Of a DNA stretch of 64,000 nt, positions 7,581-16,774 are shown piece by piece (the stretch's first letter is position 1; the number at the start of each line of letters is the position of its first letter). The DNA comes from JAAXHH01 sp965248395 (GTDB lineage: Bacteria; JAAXHH01), in assembly GCA_965248395.1 (NCBI GenBank), contig OZ252103.1, positions 496,001 to 560,000 of the forward strand, in the 5' to 3' direction. The notes below the pieces were generated by a model. It did not search any database. It was not told where the DNA came from and saw only the letters and a list, made by a program, of their open reading frames with translations. The position numbers and the translations under genes are program-made.

Positions 7581-8778
7581 TAGTGTTCCGTCACATAAAT
7601 ATCTTGTAAAACATGCGTCCTGTCATTAGATTCTCCATATGGTAGTATATCAAAGCAAAGCGACCCTGTATCAAAGGAGAGCATCTAATGGCCACAGGCC
7701 GTCCACTACAGCCTTTGAATCTCAGTGATGACGTACGCGCCCAACTCGAATCCATGGTTCGTTCGCGCACTCTGCCAGTGGCCCTCGCGCGCAGAGCCCG
7801 GATCATCCTGATGAGCGATAGCGGTTTGAGCAATCAACAGATCGGACATCGCCTGGAGGTGTCGGGCAACACCGTGGGCAAATGGCGTCGTCGCTTTCTC
7901 GCACAAGGCCTGATGGGCCTCTACGACGAGTTGCGGCCTGGAAGTCCCCGTTCGATCACCGACGAGCAGACCGCCGCTTTGATCAAGAAGACCCTGGAAA
8001 CGAAGCCGAAGGGCGGTGCCACACACTGGTCCTGCCGTTCCCTGGCCGCCGAGACCGGTCTGTCCAGGTCCACCGTGCATCGGACGTGGAAGGCCTTCGG
8101 CCTGCAACCGCAACGGCAGAAGCACTTCAAGCTGTCCAACGATCCGTTCTTCGTCGAAAAAGTCCGGGACATCGTAGGACTCTACCTGAATCCGCCCGAT
8201 AAGGCAATGGTCCTGTGCGTCGACGAGAAGAGCCAGGTACAGGCCCTGGAACGCACGCAACCCATGCTGCCTTTGGGCCTGGGCTACGTCGAGGGCGTTA
8301 CCCACGACTACAAGCGCCACGGCACCACCACGTTGTTCGCGGCCCTCGAGATCACCTCGGGCAGGGTCCTGACCCAATGCAAACCCCGACACCGCCACCA
8401 GGAGTTCCTGCAGTTCCTGAAACACATCGACCAGAACGTGCCCGGCAAACTCGACATCCATCTCGTGGTGGACAACTACAGCACGCACAAGCATCACAAG
8501 GTCAGGCAATGGATCGCTTCCCGTCCGCGCTATCACCTCCATTATACGCCAACGTACTCATCCTGGCTCAACCAGGTGGAGATCTGGTTCAACGTCATCA
8601 CGCAAAAAGCCATACGGCGCGGCTCTTTCCGGAACGTCAAGGACCTCATCGCCCATATCCGGAACTTCACCGATCACTACAACGCCAAAACAAGGCCTTT
8701 CATATGGACGGCCACGGCCGATTCGATCCTCGAAAAGATCAACAGACTATGCAAACTTATTTCCGGGACGGAACACTA
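7581..8778 (+). mobile_element. IS630-family insertion sequence
   Basis: An element of about 1.2 kb. Both ends carry CTAGTGTTCCGTC, read inward from 7580 and from 8779, and it is flanked by the TA dinucleotide duplication expected for IS630/Tc1-type elements (7581-7582 and 8777-8778). It encodes a single transposase. It disrupts a small minus-strand gene. Confidence 0.9.
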
Positions 8779-8779
8779 G
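7688..8779 (+). CDS. IS630-family transposase
   Basis: A 363-aa transposase. The N-terminal half contains helix-turn-helix segments (SNQQIGHRLEVSGNTVGKWR; SRSTVHRTWKAFG). The C-terminal half is a DDE domain with VLCVDEKSQ (Asp), HLVVDNYSTHK (Asp) and SSWLNQVEIWF (Glu). A purine-rich AAAGGAGAG ribosome site precedes the ATG. The stop codon TAG is formed by the right-hand TA target duplication plus the next host base, so the stop is partly supplied by the insertion site. The reading frame is complete. Confidence 0.93.
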   Translation: MATGRPLQPLNLSDDVRAQLESMVRSRTLPVALARRARIILMSDSGLSNQQIGHRLEVSGNTVGKWRRRFLAQGLMGLYDELRPGSPRSITDEQTAALIKKTLETKPKGGATHWSCRSLAAETGLSRSTVHRTWKAFGLQPQRQKHFKLSNDPFFVEKVRDIVGLYLNPPDKAMVLCVDEKSQVQALERTQPMLPLGLGYVEGVTHDYKRHGTTTLFAALEITSGRVLTQCKPRHRHQEFLQFLKHIDQNVPGKLDIHLVVDNYSTHKHHKVRQWIASRPRYHLHYTPTYSSWLNQVEIWFNVITQKAIRRGSFRNVKDLIAHIRNFTDHYNAKTRPFIWTATADSILEKINRLCKLISGTEH

Positions 8780-8986
8780 CATGACTTGAGTTATTAGAAA
8801 TCCGTATTCCTTCATCCAACTGATATCGTTACGAATCACGTCGATATCATGTCTAATCTGTGCTAAATCATCTTCGAACTGCATGGGCCCCTTGGGAAAT
8901 CCCAGCATGACGCATCCTCCCACTGATTGAATGGATTCAACTCGGTTCGTAAGAGGTTTGAGCCCGGCGATCCAGGTACTTCCCCG

Positions 8987-11434
8987 CTACTCGCCGTCCG
9001 CCTTCCGAATGGCTTCCAGCAGCGCGTCCCGCGTCAGGTCTTTGGCCGGAGCGTTCAATCCAGCCTCTTCCGGCGGGTCGGTTACGAGCCAGATGCCGCG
9101 TTCCAGGGCGTAGCCGCCTGAATCGGAAGCTCTGTCGAGGAGATCGTCCGCTTCTTCACCGCCCAGTAGGCCGAGCAGTCCGACCGGGATCACCCGGGCC
9201 GAGATGCCCCTGTTACTGAGAAACTGTGCGTACCATTCCGGAGGGCGTTCGTAGGAGAACACGAGGAAGGGGCGGTCCGGCGTGCCGGCGCCGCGCCAGA
9301 AACCGAGGTGGTACCAGTTCGGCCGGAGGGAGCGGACGAAGGCGCCGTGGAGCAGCCCGGGATTGATCTCGTCCAGGGTCTGGCGGTAGAGGATGCCGAG
9401 GCGCTCGGCGTTGGACTCCTGGAGTGAGAAGTAGGTCTCCAGGTGTCCCGATTTCTGCAGCCACTCGAACCGTTCGTCCCGGTCCAGTCCCATGAGCGAT
9501 TTGAATTCCTCGCCGTGGTACAGGCCCGTCCGGACGAGATGACGGGTGAAGTAGCGGAAGTGCAGGTCATCGAAAGCGTCGGTCATGGCGTAGGCATCGA
9601 ACAACCGGTTGAAGCGGGGTTCCCAGTCGTGCACGATGCCCTTCAGGGCGGACTGGCCGCGGCTGTTCCGGGCGATGACGCGGGACGGTTCGAAGAGATA
9701 TTGGTTCAGGTAGGCCATGTCGAACCGGGACGGCAGGCCGACAGCGTCTCCGCGGGCGTCCAGGGCATCCTCGAAGTCGTCGTCGACGGCGCCGGCGGCG
9801 CTGAGACCGGTGAACCAGTCCGTCGTCGTCCCGCCCAGGCGGTTAGAGATGGGCAGGGCCCACGATTCGAATCGCACGCCTCCCGCAAGCGATGCACCCA
9901 TAGTATAGCCGGCGGCCGGGGCCACGGTCCACAGGAAGTCCATCCCAATGTTGGGCAGGAGTTCCGCGAGACCGGCAATATGCTCGTGTCGCCGCAGGAC
10001 GAAATCCCAAACGCCGCGCAACGGTGCGTCCGGCGGCGGCAAAGCAACCACGATTTCGTCCGGATCCGATCCCGATAGCGATACGGTTAGAGATACGGAT
10101 TGCGCTTCCAGAATCCGCCCGGGCAGTTTCGTCAGTACGGATATGTTGTTGATTTGGATATCGGGCTTCTGGTTGCCGGGCAACTGGGCTACCGGATAGT
10201 CGTGTTCCGGCGACCAGGCCTGCGGTTCTTCCACGAGCGATCGTGCGTACCGCGCGAGTCCGTTCAGGAACCGCGCCAGGCCCTGGCTGTCCGCCGGACC
10301 GATGCCCATGGGAGGCAGGGACCGGTCCAGGCCGGTCAGGATATCCCGGTCGACGACCACGACGAAACCCTTGTTCAACCTGTCGGTCCTGCCCGCCGCC
10401 GCCACCGCCATGCGTCCGAAGGTCTCCTCGTCGCCCCGCATGGATTCGAGATCGGCGGCCGACTGGATCTCTTCCCGGATCTCCCGATCAGCGAAGGCGG
10501 CCGCGATGACCCCAACCGGGACGTCGACCAGCGCGTATTCGGATCCCCAGCGATTGCCGGGCATGCGCACCCTGAGCGTATCCGAAGTCTCCGAAACGCT
10601 CTCTACCCTCCCCTTGAATCTCGACGTCTCCCAGCCCACGGGCGAAGGACGTTCCCGGGACCGGTAGTACAGCTGCGCCCGCAGTTCCCGCTCGCCGCGA
10701 AGCAGCAGTTCAATGTCCTCCCCCGCGATGGCATCGGCAGACTGTATGCGTAGGGTGCGCCGAACGATCCGGTACTCCGGTTCCTCTTCGGGTTCCGGCA
10801 CCACCTCTTCGGCAGGTTCCGGCGCTTCCGGTTCCAGGAGCAGCGGTTCGGCCCACGAGCCCACGAGCACGCGGGTCCCTGCGCGCGAGGCAACTGCCCC
10901 TTCCAGGTCTAGGCTGACGGGATGGTCGGCGGCGGGCTCGAATTGAACCACGGGATTCAGGACCGGGCTGAGTTCATGGTCGGCATTCACCGCGTAGACG
11001 CCTATGTTCAGCCGGTTGAGCAGCGTGTTGAACTGGTACCGGTCATGCACGCCGGGATTGGTTCTTCTCCGGTCCCCATAGGGTCCGTCGGACGGGACCG
11101 CGAGGATCAGCACCTTTCCGCGGGACACGTAGTTGATGGCCAGGTCCACTTCCTGGTTGCTCATCCCCGGGTCGCCGCCGCCCATCAGCACGATGGCGTC
11201 GTAGGTCGAAGCGTCCCGCTCCACCATCGCCGGGTAGTAGGGTCGGACATCAACGTCGAAGCCCGCCTCCATGAAGACCCGGACCACGACGGCGTTTTCC
11301 TCCGGATAGGCCATGGCGTAGTCGACGATCAGCAGTCGTGGGGGGTCGTTCGTCTGGGAGCGGGGCTCCTGCGCTGTCGAAACTCCCGCCAGCGACGTCA
11401 AGGCGGCCAGGCATATAGTGATCAGGATTCTCAT
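8987..11434 (-). CDS. Large exported protein with N-terminal ThuA/GATase-like domain
   Basis: An 815-aa protein with a signal peptide (MRILITICLAALTSLAGVSTAQ). Residues about 30-190 look like a class-I glutamine amidotransferase/ThuA-type Rossmann fold (LLIVDYAMAYPEEN, then DAIVLMGGGDPGM and GKVLILAVPSDGP). An acidic proline-rich linker (EPEAPEPAEEVVPEPEEEPE) leads into a large region with no family I recognise. It is flanked by an IS630-interrupted gene and an IS256 copy, but its GC-rich codon use resembles the core genome more than the RiPP cluster. Function unknown; it probably acts in the periplasm or outer membrane. Confidence 0.7.
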   Translation of the reverse strand: MRILITICLAALTSLAGVSTAQEPRSQTNDPPRLLIVDYAMAYPEENAVVVRVFMEAGFDVDVRPYYPAMVERDASTYDAIVLMGGGDPGMSNQEVDLAINYVSRGKVLILAVPSDGPYGDRRRTNPGVHDRYQFNTLLNRLNIGVYAVNADHELSPVLNPVVQFEPAADHPVSLDLEGAVASRAGTRVLVGSWAEPLLLEPEAPEPAEEVVPEPEEEPEYRIVRRTLRIQSADAIAGEDIELLLRGERELRAQLYYRSRERPSPVGWETSRFKGRVESVSETSDTLRVRMPGNRWGSEYALVDVPVGVIAAAFADREIREEIQSAADLESMRGDEETFGRMAVAAAGRTDRLNKGFVVVVDRDILTGLDRSLPPMGIGPADSQGLARFLNGLARYARSLVEEPQAWSPEHDYPVAQLPGNQKPDIQINNISVLTKLPGRILEAQSVSLTVSLSGSDPDEIVVALPPPDAPLRGVWDFVLRRHEHIAGLAELLPNIGMDFLWTVAPAAGYTMGASLAGGVRFESWALPISNRLGGTTTDWFTGLSAAGAVDDDFEDALDARGDAVGLPSRFDMAYLNQYLFEPSRVIARNSRGQSALKGIVHDWEPRFNRLFDAYAMTDAFDDLHFRYFTRHLVRTGLYHGEEFKSLMGLDRDERFEWLQKSGHLETYFSLQESNAERLGILYRQTLDEINPGLLHGAFVRSLRPNWYHLGFWRGAGTPDRPFLVFSYERPPEWYAQFLSNRGISARVIPVGLLGLLGGEEADDLLDRASDSGGYALERGIWLVTDPPEEAGLNAPAKDLTRDALLEAIRKADGE

Positions 11435-11690
11435 GGTTTTGAGGGCAGGGAACCAATGGTTTGCGTTTTAAAGCGGTAATCTGCGCGTAATGAACCATGT
11501 CTTCTACAATGAAATGCATCGCATAACGACGTGTCCAGTTCGCTGTTGGAACCCACTTAGCATCGCGATGTGTTTTGTTACATTGTTAGTTAAATAACAG
11601 AATTAAACACCTAAGTGTCAATCGCTGTTTGAGTATCTCAATCGAATATGATTAGTAGTATATACGTTTGTAAATCACACACTACGAATC
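11435..11690. other. Intergenic stretch upstream of IS256 copy 2
   Basis: About 250 bp of AT-richer sequence between the start of the exported 815-aa gene and the second IS256 element. It probably contains that gene's promoter. I see no RNA gene or repeat. The last 8 bp (TACGAATC, 11683-11690) are the element's target duplication. Confidence 0.5.
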
Positions 11691-13023
11691 GAGTCTGTAA
11701 CATGTTTTGTGTAACTGGCAATAGCCTGTATCTTGCTCAAAAGGAGGAAGTGCTATGGCCAGAGAAAGAAAACCCCCAGGTAAGATCGACCGTCTTCTCG
11801 ATGAACTTATGGAAGACGGGGTGGACGCCGAGGACCTTTTCGGCGAAGACGGCCTGCTCAAGCGCATGAAGAAGCGCATGGCCGAGCGGATCCTGGAAGC
11901 CGAGCTCACCGATCATCTCGGCTACGAGAAGCATGCCCCCGATGGCAGGAACCGCGGCAACAGTCGCAACGGCAAGACCACCAAGACGCTCAAGGACGAC
12001 AAGGGCGCTCTGCCGGTAGAGATCCCCCGGGACCGCGAAGGCAGCTTCGATCCGAAGTTGATCCGCAAGTACCAGACGCGTTGGCCCGACTTCGACGACA
12101 AGATCATCTCCATGTACGCAAGGGGCATGAGCACCCGGGATATCCAGGGCCATATCGAAGACCTCTACGGGGTGTCCATCTCGCCCGAATTGGTCTCGCG
12201 GATCACCGACGCCGTGACCGACGAGGCCCTGGCCTGGCAGTCGCGGCCCCTGGATGAGATCTACCCGATCCTGTTCCTGGATGCCCTGTTCGTCAAGATA
12301 CGTGATAGCGGCAGCGTACGGAACAAGGCGGTCTACCTGGCCCTGGGCGTTAACCTGCGCGGCGACAAGGAACTCCTGGGGCTCTGGATCGAGCAGAACG
12401 AAGGGGCAAAGTTCTGGCTCCACGTACTGACCGAACTGAAGAACCGGGGCGTTGCCGATATCTTCATCGCCTGTTGCGACGGCCTCACCGGCTTCCCCCA
12501 GGCCATAGAGACGGTGTACCCCAAGGCCCAGGTGCAGCTCTGCATCGTCCACATGGTGCGTAACAGCCTGACCTACGTCTCCTGGAAGGACCGTAAGCAG
12601 GTGGCCAAGGATCTCCGGGCGATATACCAGGCCGCTACCTTGGAGCAGGCTGAGGCCGCGCTTTATCGCTTTGCCGAACACTGGGATAAGCAATATCCCA
12701 CGATCAGCCGGCTATGGCGCAGACACTGGGACCATCTGACCCCGTTCTTCGCCTTCCCACAGGAGATCAGGAAGGTCATCTACACTACGAATGCCATCGA
12801 ATCCATGAACCGGGGCCTGCGCAAGATCATCAAGACCAGAGGCGCTTTCCCCACGGACGAGGCGGCCAGGAAACTGCTCTATCTGGCCCTGCTCAATCTG
12901 TCCCGAAGGTGGACCCGGCCCCTTGTCCACTGGACAGCCGCAATCAACCAGTTCATCATCATGTACGAAGACAGAGTGCCCATCACATGAAACTGTCAGT
13001 TACACAAAATCCGTGACAGACCC
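11691..13023 (+). mobile_element. IS256-family insertion sequence, copy 2
   Basis: 1,333 bp, the same ends as copy 1 but in the opposite orientation. It is flanked by TACGAATC at 11683-11690 and 13024-13031 (8 bp, or 9 if the preceding C is counted). Because it has its own target duplication, it arrived independently of copy 1. The two inverted copies therefore do not behave as the ends of one composite transposon. Confidence 0.95.
11755..12990 (+). CDS. IS256-family transposase (copy 2)
   Basis: A 411-aa DDE transposase with the same LDALFVKIRD, CCDGLTGFPQAI and TTNAIESMNR motifs as the other two copies. Compared with copy 1 it has one visible amino-acid change (Asp to Ala in DDKGALPVEIPRD, about residue 85) and a few silent changes (GAK codon AAG for AAA before HAP; CTT for CTG in EDLFG). 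The frame is intact with an AGGAGG ribosome site. It reads on the plus strand away from the exported-protein gene. Confidence 0.95.
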   Translation: MARERKPPGKIDRLLDELMEDGVDAEDLFGEDGLLKRMKKRMAERILEAELTDHLGYEKHAPDGRNRGNSRNGKTTKTLKDDKGALPVEIPRDREGSFDPKLIRKYQTRWPDFDDKIISMYARGMSTRDIQGHIEDLYGVSISPELVSRITDAVTDEALAWQSRPLDEIYPILFLDALFVKIRDSGSVRNKAVYLALGVNLRGDKELLGLWIEQNEGAKFWLHVLTELKNRGVADIFIACCDGLTGFPQAIETVYPKAQVQLCIVHMVRNSLTYVSWKDRKQVAKDLRAIYQAATLEQAEAALYRFAEHWDKQYPTISRLWRRHWDHLTPFFAFPQEIRKVIYTTNAIESMNRGLRKIIKTRGAFPTDEAARKLLYLALLNLSRRWTRPLVHWTAAINQFIIMYEDRVPIT

Positions 13024-13097
13024 TACGAATCACCACGATTGCCTTCGATTTTCTGACTCTTACCCGTCCGGCACGTAACCTCCGTGAATCACTTCTT

Positions 13098-13610
13098 CTA
13101 TTCTTTGCCCCGATTTAAAAGAAACTCTTGAAGTTCGTCGAAATTCGAACATTTACCGCTTACGATTCTAGCGGAGTTTACAAATCCTGTAGACCGCATA
13201 CCCTGTAAAACACAAACCCCTCTTCCTTCGGTGTCGATCTTGAAATAATACTGTTCGGTCGTCACTCCCTTTTCCATGTTGTAGATAACTAAGAGAATCT
13301 TGCTTACGCCATCAGCAGAAGGTAACTCGACAATCCTACCACCCTCTTCTACGGTCGATGTGATTTCACCTTTAAAATCTTTGAAAACAATATCGTAGTC
13401 ATCACCTATCTTCACGAGCACAGTCAAATTACCACTCATCTCATCCTCGACGAATTTGTTTGTGTCTTCGTAATTTGGGTTAATAGGTGAAGGAAGGATA
13501 TATGTATACCCTTTAAAATTGGAACATATTGTTATGATTTGCTCCTGGCTTCTCGCTTCATTCGTACCGATTAGCAACGCGAACATCCAGAAAGTTAAAA
13601 CGTAACGCAT
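13098..13610 (-). CDS. Small secreted hypothetical protein
   Basis: A 170-aa protein with a likely signal peptide (MRYVLTFWMFALLIGTNEARSQ). The mature part is mostly beta-prone, with three or four Cys residues (ICSNFKG near the start, GVCVL and KCSNF near the end) that could form disulfides. The repeated CSNF tetrapeptide at both ends of the mature protein is unusual. Low-GC codon use suggests it was acquired. It lies between IS256 copy 2 and an IS3-family element. No family is recognised. Confidence 0.6.
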   Translation of the reverse strand: MRYVLTFWMFALLIGTNEARSQEQIITICSNFKGYTYILPSPINPNYEDTNKFVEDEMSGNLTVLVKIGDDYDIVFKDFKGEITSTVEEGGRIVELPSADGVSKILLVIYNMEKGVTTEQYYFKIDTEGRGVCVLQGMRSTGFVNSARIVSGKCSNFDELQEFLLNRGKE

Positions 13611-13715
13611 GAACTTACCTCCCGTAGATTACGCTGGTTTAGTGGTGATCCATTCTGTACTGCACCCTTGACCGGGACACAGAGTTAAGCTTCCTTTTGA
13701 ACGAGGAGGCACACT

Positions 13716-13994
13716 ATGACTCTGAAACGCCGTCAGTTTACCCGCGATTTCAAACTCCAGGTTCTCCAGGAAGCCGATTCGGGCAAGCCCATCAGCCAAC
13801 TGGCTCGTGAACATCAGGTTCATCCCACGTTGATTCATCGCTGGCGTCAACAGCTTCGCCGTCAGGGTGAGCGGGCTTTCCCCGGCAACGGCAGGGCGGT
13901 CTCGGACGAGGCCCGGATCGCGGCCTTGGAACGTAAAGTCGGTCAGTTGACCATGGAGAACGACCTGTTAAAAAAAGTTTTGAGTCGGCCCTAA
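13716..13994 (+). CDS. IS3-family OrfA (helix-turn-helix)
   Basis: A 92-aa HTH_Tnp_1-type protein. RRQFTRDFKLQVLQEADSG followed by ISQLAREHQVHPTLIHRWRQ forms the DNA-binding helices. The C-terminal leucine-zipper-like helix (AALERKVGQLTMENDLLKKVL) is typical of IS3 OrfA. An AACGAGGAGG ribosome site precedes the ATG. A run of six A residues near 13971-13976 lies where programmed -1 slippage into OrfB would occur in active members (AAAAAAG-type). The downstream orfB is broken, so no full transposase is expected. Confidence 0.88.
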   Translation: MTLKRRQFTRDFKLQVLQEADSGKPISQLAREHQVHPTLIHRWRQQLRRQGERAFPGNGRAVSDEARIAALERKVGQLTMENDLLKKVLSRP

Positions 13995-14032
13995 GGAGAT
14001 CCCACGATCAGCCCGAGGCAATGGAGGCAGTT

Positions 14033-14899
14033 CATGATCTCCCTGGTCGCGCAATAGCAAGAAGCCGCAGACTGTTCCGTGGTCAAGAGGCTCTGCAAGA
14101 CGCTCTAGATCGGTCGATCCAGCTACTACCGCGGCCGTAGTGGTCGCCCCGATCCGGATCTTGAACTGCGGGACAGGATCCATAGGCTCGCCCTTTCCTG
14201 GCCCTCCTACGGTTACCGTCCCATGACCCGCGCGCTGCACAGCGTCTTGGATACCCTGTGAACCACAAGTGGATCCTGCGCCTCATGCGCGAGGACAATC
14301 TGCTTGTCCTGCGGCGTAAAGCTTTCGTATCGACCACCGACTCGAACCACGATCGCGCCGTCTACGCCAACCTGGTACCGGGACTGAACCTAACCGGCGT
14401 CAACCATCTGTGGGTATCCGACATCACCTACATAAGGCTGGCACGAGAGTGGGTCTATCTGGCCGTGATCCTTGACGCCTACAGCAGAAGATGCATCGGA
14501 TGGGCTCTGGAGCGAACACTCGATGCCAGCCTGACCTTGGGTGCCCTGGACAGCGCCCTTGCTTCCAGATCAGTGCCGGAGGGGCTGGTGCATCACTCGG
14601 ACCGGGGCGTGCAGTATGCCTCCAAAGCCTATGTCGATACCCTCAAGAAAGCCGGCATTGAAATCAGCATGAGCCGGCGCGGCAACCCCTATGACAACGC
14701 CAAAGCCGAGCGCTTCATCAGAACCCTCAAATACGAGGAGGTCTATCTCTACGAGTACGAATCCCTTGAAGAAGCCCGATCACGTATCGGCTACTTCATC
14801 GACAAGCTCTACAATCGTAAACGCTTGCACTCAGCACTGGACTACAGACCGCCAGCTGAGTTCGAGCAGATCAGGGCACATTCCAGAACTGTAGCTTAA
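14033..14899 (+). pseudogene. IS3-family OrfB transposase, degraded
   Basis: The integrase domain is intact from 14258 (213 aa) with WVSDITYIRL (Asp), HHSDRGVQYAS (Asp) and GNPYDNAKAERFIRTLK (Glu). The N-terminal HTH_21 part (MISLVAQ ... QEAADCSVVKRLCKTL ... IGRSSYYRGRSGRPDPD) can be read upstream but has two in-frame TAG codons at Gln positions, around 14056 and 14104, and a frameshift near 14245 just before GYPVNHKWILRL. It is a recent pseudogene: the protein is still readable throughout, and stop codons elsewhere are normal, so recoding is unlikely. Confidence 0.85.
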
Positions 14900-15056
14900 C
14901 TGGTTGTCCCATTTTGGGGTGCACTACAATGAATTGATTCACCGTCGGTACTTCTATCGGGAGTAACTCGTTCTAGATTGATGGCAAGGATCGATCCTCC
15001 GGCGTAACCCTGGGAACTTATCGTAGTTTTGGGTTCGCTTTGCAAATTACACTCAA

Positions 15057-16325
15057 TTACATTTTACTATTGCTACTCGCAACACCACTAGTCCTGTCAG
15101 CCATTTTTCGACGGTGCAAACTTGCCCGATAAAGTCTGAAAGCCCGGACCCTCATCGCAAATTTGGAAATCCAGCTACACGGCAACAATCGAGCGATAAG
15201 CCAGCGCTCGAAGCCCGAGAAACCAAAGACCCGCACGAAGCACAATACATTTAGAACCAGTTCCCGAACACGCCATTTAAGGCCGGTCAGCGGTTTCTCC
15301 AAATCGCATCGTTCTTCATCACGTTCCAGTGCGTGCTTCAATTCTGTCACTATCGAGGGTAGTTCCAGATCCGCATCACTGTTTTGTTTCTTCGGGCTCG
15401 TAGCATAAATGGATATTGGACTTCCTCCCGCTTTATTGTCTTCCTCTCGGGACGCCTCAATCGCATCCAACAAATCCGGCCACAGCTTTGTAACCGTATT
15501 GAACTTTACCGGTAGACTTCCGAGCTTACGGTAAGCAGGATCGTCATAGTCGTCGCAGGCAGTCTTAGCACACCACTCCCGAACGCTTTCCAGCGATGGA
15601 ACCCAGATAATCACGATCCGCCAGAACGGGCAGGTTTTTTTCTTTAGACCTCGAATATACGGCTTGAGACCAATTGCCACCCGTGTTTGGAAATCGTCAA
15701 TTACATTTTCCACCCGAATTGGGTTCTTGGGGTACATCGCAAACCATAGGGGGAGACCGACAATCAGAGTACCGTATCCGTGCCTGTGGTCCATCCCTTT
15801 GTAGGATTTCTTGTTCATCTTTTTTTCAACGGCAGCGATCACCTGATCGGCACCTCTCTGTTGCGCTGCTCGGCAAGGTATCCCAAACTCCAGACCACTC
15901 AGGAACCTATTGGAATCAAAATCGAAATCCACCTTTCGACCGTTATTAATACGCATGAATGCGTCTATTTCCTTCGCCTTAACTCCTTCAAATACCTCAG
16001 TCACTTCGAACCATTCGGCACCACTTCCCATTCCACAATTTCCCCATCGGTACACGTAACGAAAGCCGTCACCCGGATCAGTTCTGTGCCGACCGATTTC
16101 ATGCCGTTCGATCCAATGCGGTATGCTTATGTTGAAACTCAAAAGCTTCCCACCAATCCCCGCATCTTCCGCCATTCGTATCCAATATTGTTCTCTTAGT
16201 TCACCGGATCCGACTTCTCCGTTGCCATTCTCTTGGTGATCGTCGGCTTCGGGTCTGGCGAAGAGGATTTCTAAACCTGTTTTTGATTGAGACATCGACA
16301 TTCCTGACGACCTTTCGTTTTGCAT
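15057..16325 (-). CDS. Hypothetical protein, 422 aa
   Basis: No family is recognised. The protein is soluble for most of its length, with Trp- and Arg-rich segments (RYVYRWGNCGMGSGAEWFEV; RMAEDAGIGGKLLSFNIS). The C-terminal 80 residues contain hydrophobic, amphipathic stretches (LVLNVLCFVRVFGFSGFERWLIARLL) ending in a basic tail. Two internal Met residues (positions 9 and 11) are alternative starts. AT-rich codon use and the position between a decayed IS3 and the core genes point to a horizontally acquired gene, possibly a mobile-island cargo or phage-related protein. That is only a guess. Confidence 0.5.
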   Translation of the reverse strand: MQNERSSGMSMSQSKTGLEILFARPEADDHQENGNGEVGSGELREQYWIRMAEDAGIGGKLLSFNISIPHWIERHEIGRHRTDPGDGFRYVYRWGNCGMGSGAEWFEVTEVFEGVKAKEIDAFMRINNGRKVDFDFDSNRFLSGLEFGIPCRAAQQRGADQVIAAVEKKMNKKSYKGMDHRHGYGTLIVGLPLWFAMYPKNPIRVENVIDDFQTRVAIGLKPYIRGLKKKTCPFWRIVIIWVPSLESVREWCAKTACDDYDDPAYRKLGSLPVKFNTVTKLWPDLLDAIEASREEDNKAGGSPISIYATSPKKQNSDADLELPSIVTELKHALERDEERCDLEKPLTGLKWRVRELVLNVLCFVRVFGFSGFERWLIARLLPCSWISKFAMRVRAFRLYRASLHRRKMADRTSGVASSNSKM

Positions 16326-16774
16326 TCGTCAATTATATCGTCTCCAAAATCAGCATCTACAACCTATCCATTTCTCTATAGGATTCCCACTTAGCGTAAC
16401 GACGAGTTGTTGTAAAGTTCCTAGTAAATACAACCGATAGGAATCTCATACGAAATTAAACAATTGCAGAAAACGATCTGCGGTCGACCCAGAACCTTGG
16501 CACGGTCGGAGCCTCCAGTGGTAATTCCTACTGCATGTTTTCTGGCTTTAATAAACTTAAGGTGTTGTTTCGGGGTTTCGAAAGGGTTATTGGACTACGG
16601 GCGAGGTGGACGGATGTAGAGTCGGCGATCATAAACGGTCCGATTTGGGCATTATCCACTTCCCTATTCGAACCAGCAGGCGTCCTTTCCAGATCAGGAC
16701 CTTGCCGATACAGTGAATCACTGCCTTCATATTACCGCCTCTCTGAAGTCGCGACGTGGTTTGAAGTGTCCCCC
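16326..16774. other. Intergenic junction between accessory island and core genes
   Basis: About 450 bp without a supported gene. Open frames here overlap only in non-coding fashion. Base composition changes from AT-richer (left) to GC-rich at gap. I see no tRNA, direct repeat or integrase that would mark an integration site. Confidence 0.45.

Larger units (their letters stand above)
7443..8908 (-). pseudogene. Small helical protein gene interrupted by IS630-family element
   Basis: The 5' part (8908 to 8777) starts with ATG after a good ribosome site (GGGAGG). The 3' part (7582 to 7443) ends in TAA. Removing the element and one copy of the duplicated TA joins them in frame into an 89-aa protein (MLGFPKGPMQFEDD...LRRIE). 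The middle (DLAQIRHDIDVIRNDISWMK) and the acidic C-terminal third look helical or coiled-coil, with no membrane segment. The family is not recognised. Such short helical proteins near accessory genes can be antitoxins or regulators, but nothing here shows that. Confidence 0.7.
13656..14928 (+). mobile_element. Decayed IS3-family insertion sequence
   Basis: About 1.27 kb with recognisable terminal inverted repeats: left TGTACTGCACCC and right, read inward, TGTAGTGCACCC; both continue to GTTAAGC about 24 bp in. No matching direct repeat is visible at the two flanks. It carries an intact orfA-like gene and an orfB interrupted by stops and a frameshift, so it is probably immobile. Confidence 0.85.

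Noticed and set aside
4313..13023. Composite transposon formed by IS256 copies 1 and 2 around the exporter ATPase, precursor gene and the exported protein
   Set aside because: Each copy has its own, different target duplication (CCCAATCC versus TACGAATC), so each inserted separately.
14050..14110. TAG read as glutamine (stop-codon recoding)
   Set aside because: The IS630 transposase, rpmH and yidD end in TAG as ordinary stops, and the same IS3 gene also carries a frameshift, so simple decay explains it.
16326..16774. tRNA or attachment site at the island/core junction
   Set aside because: No cloverleaf-like sequence, integrase gene or direct repeat could be found by eye.
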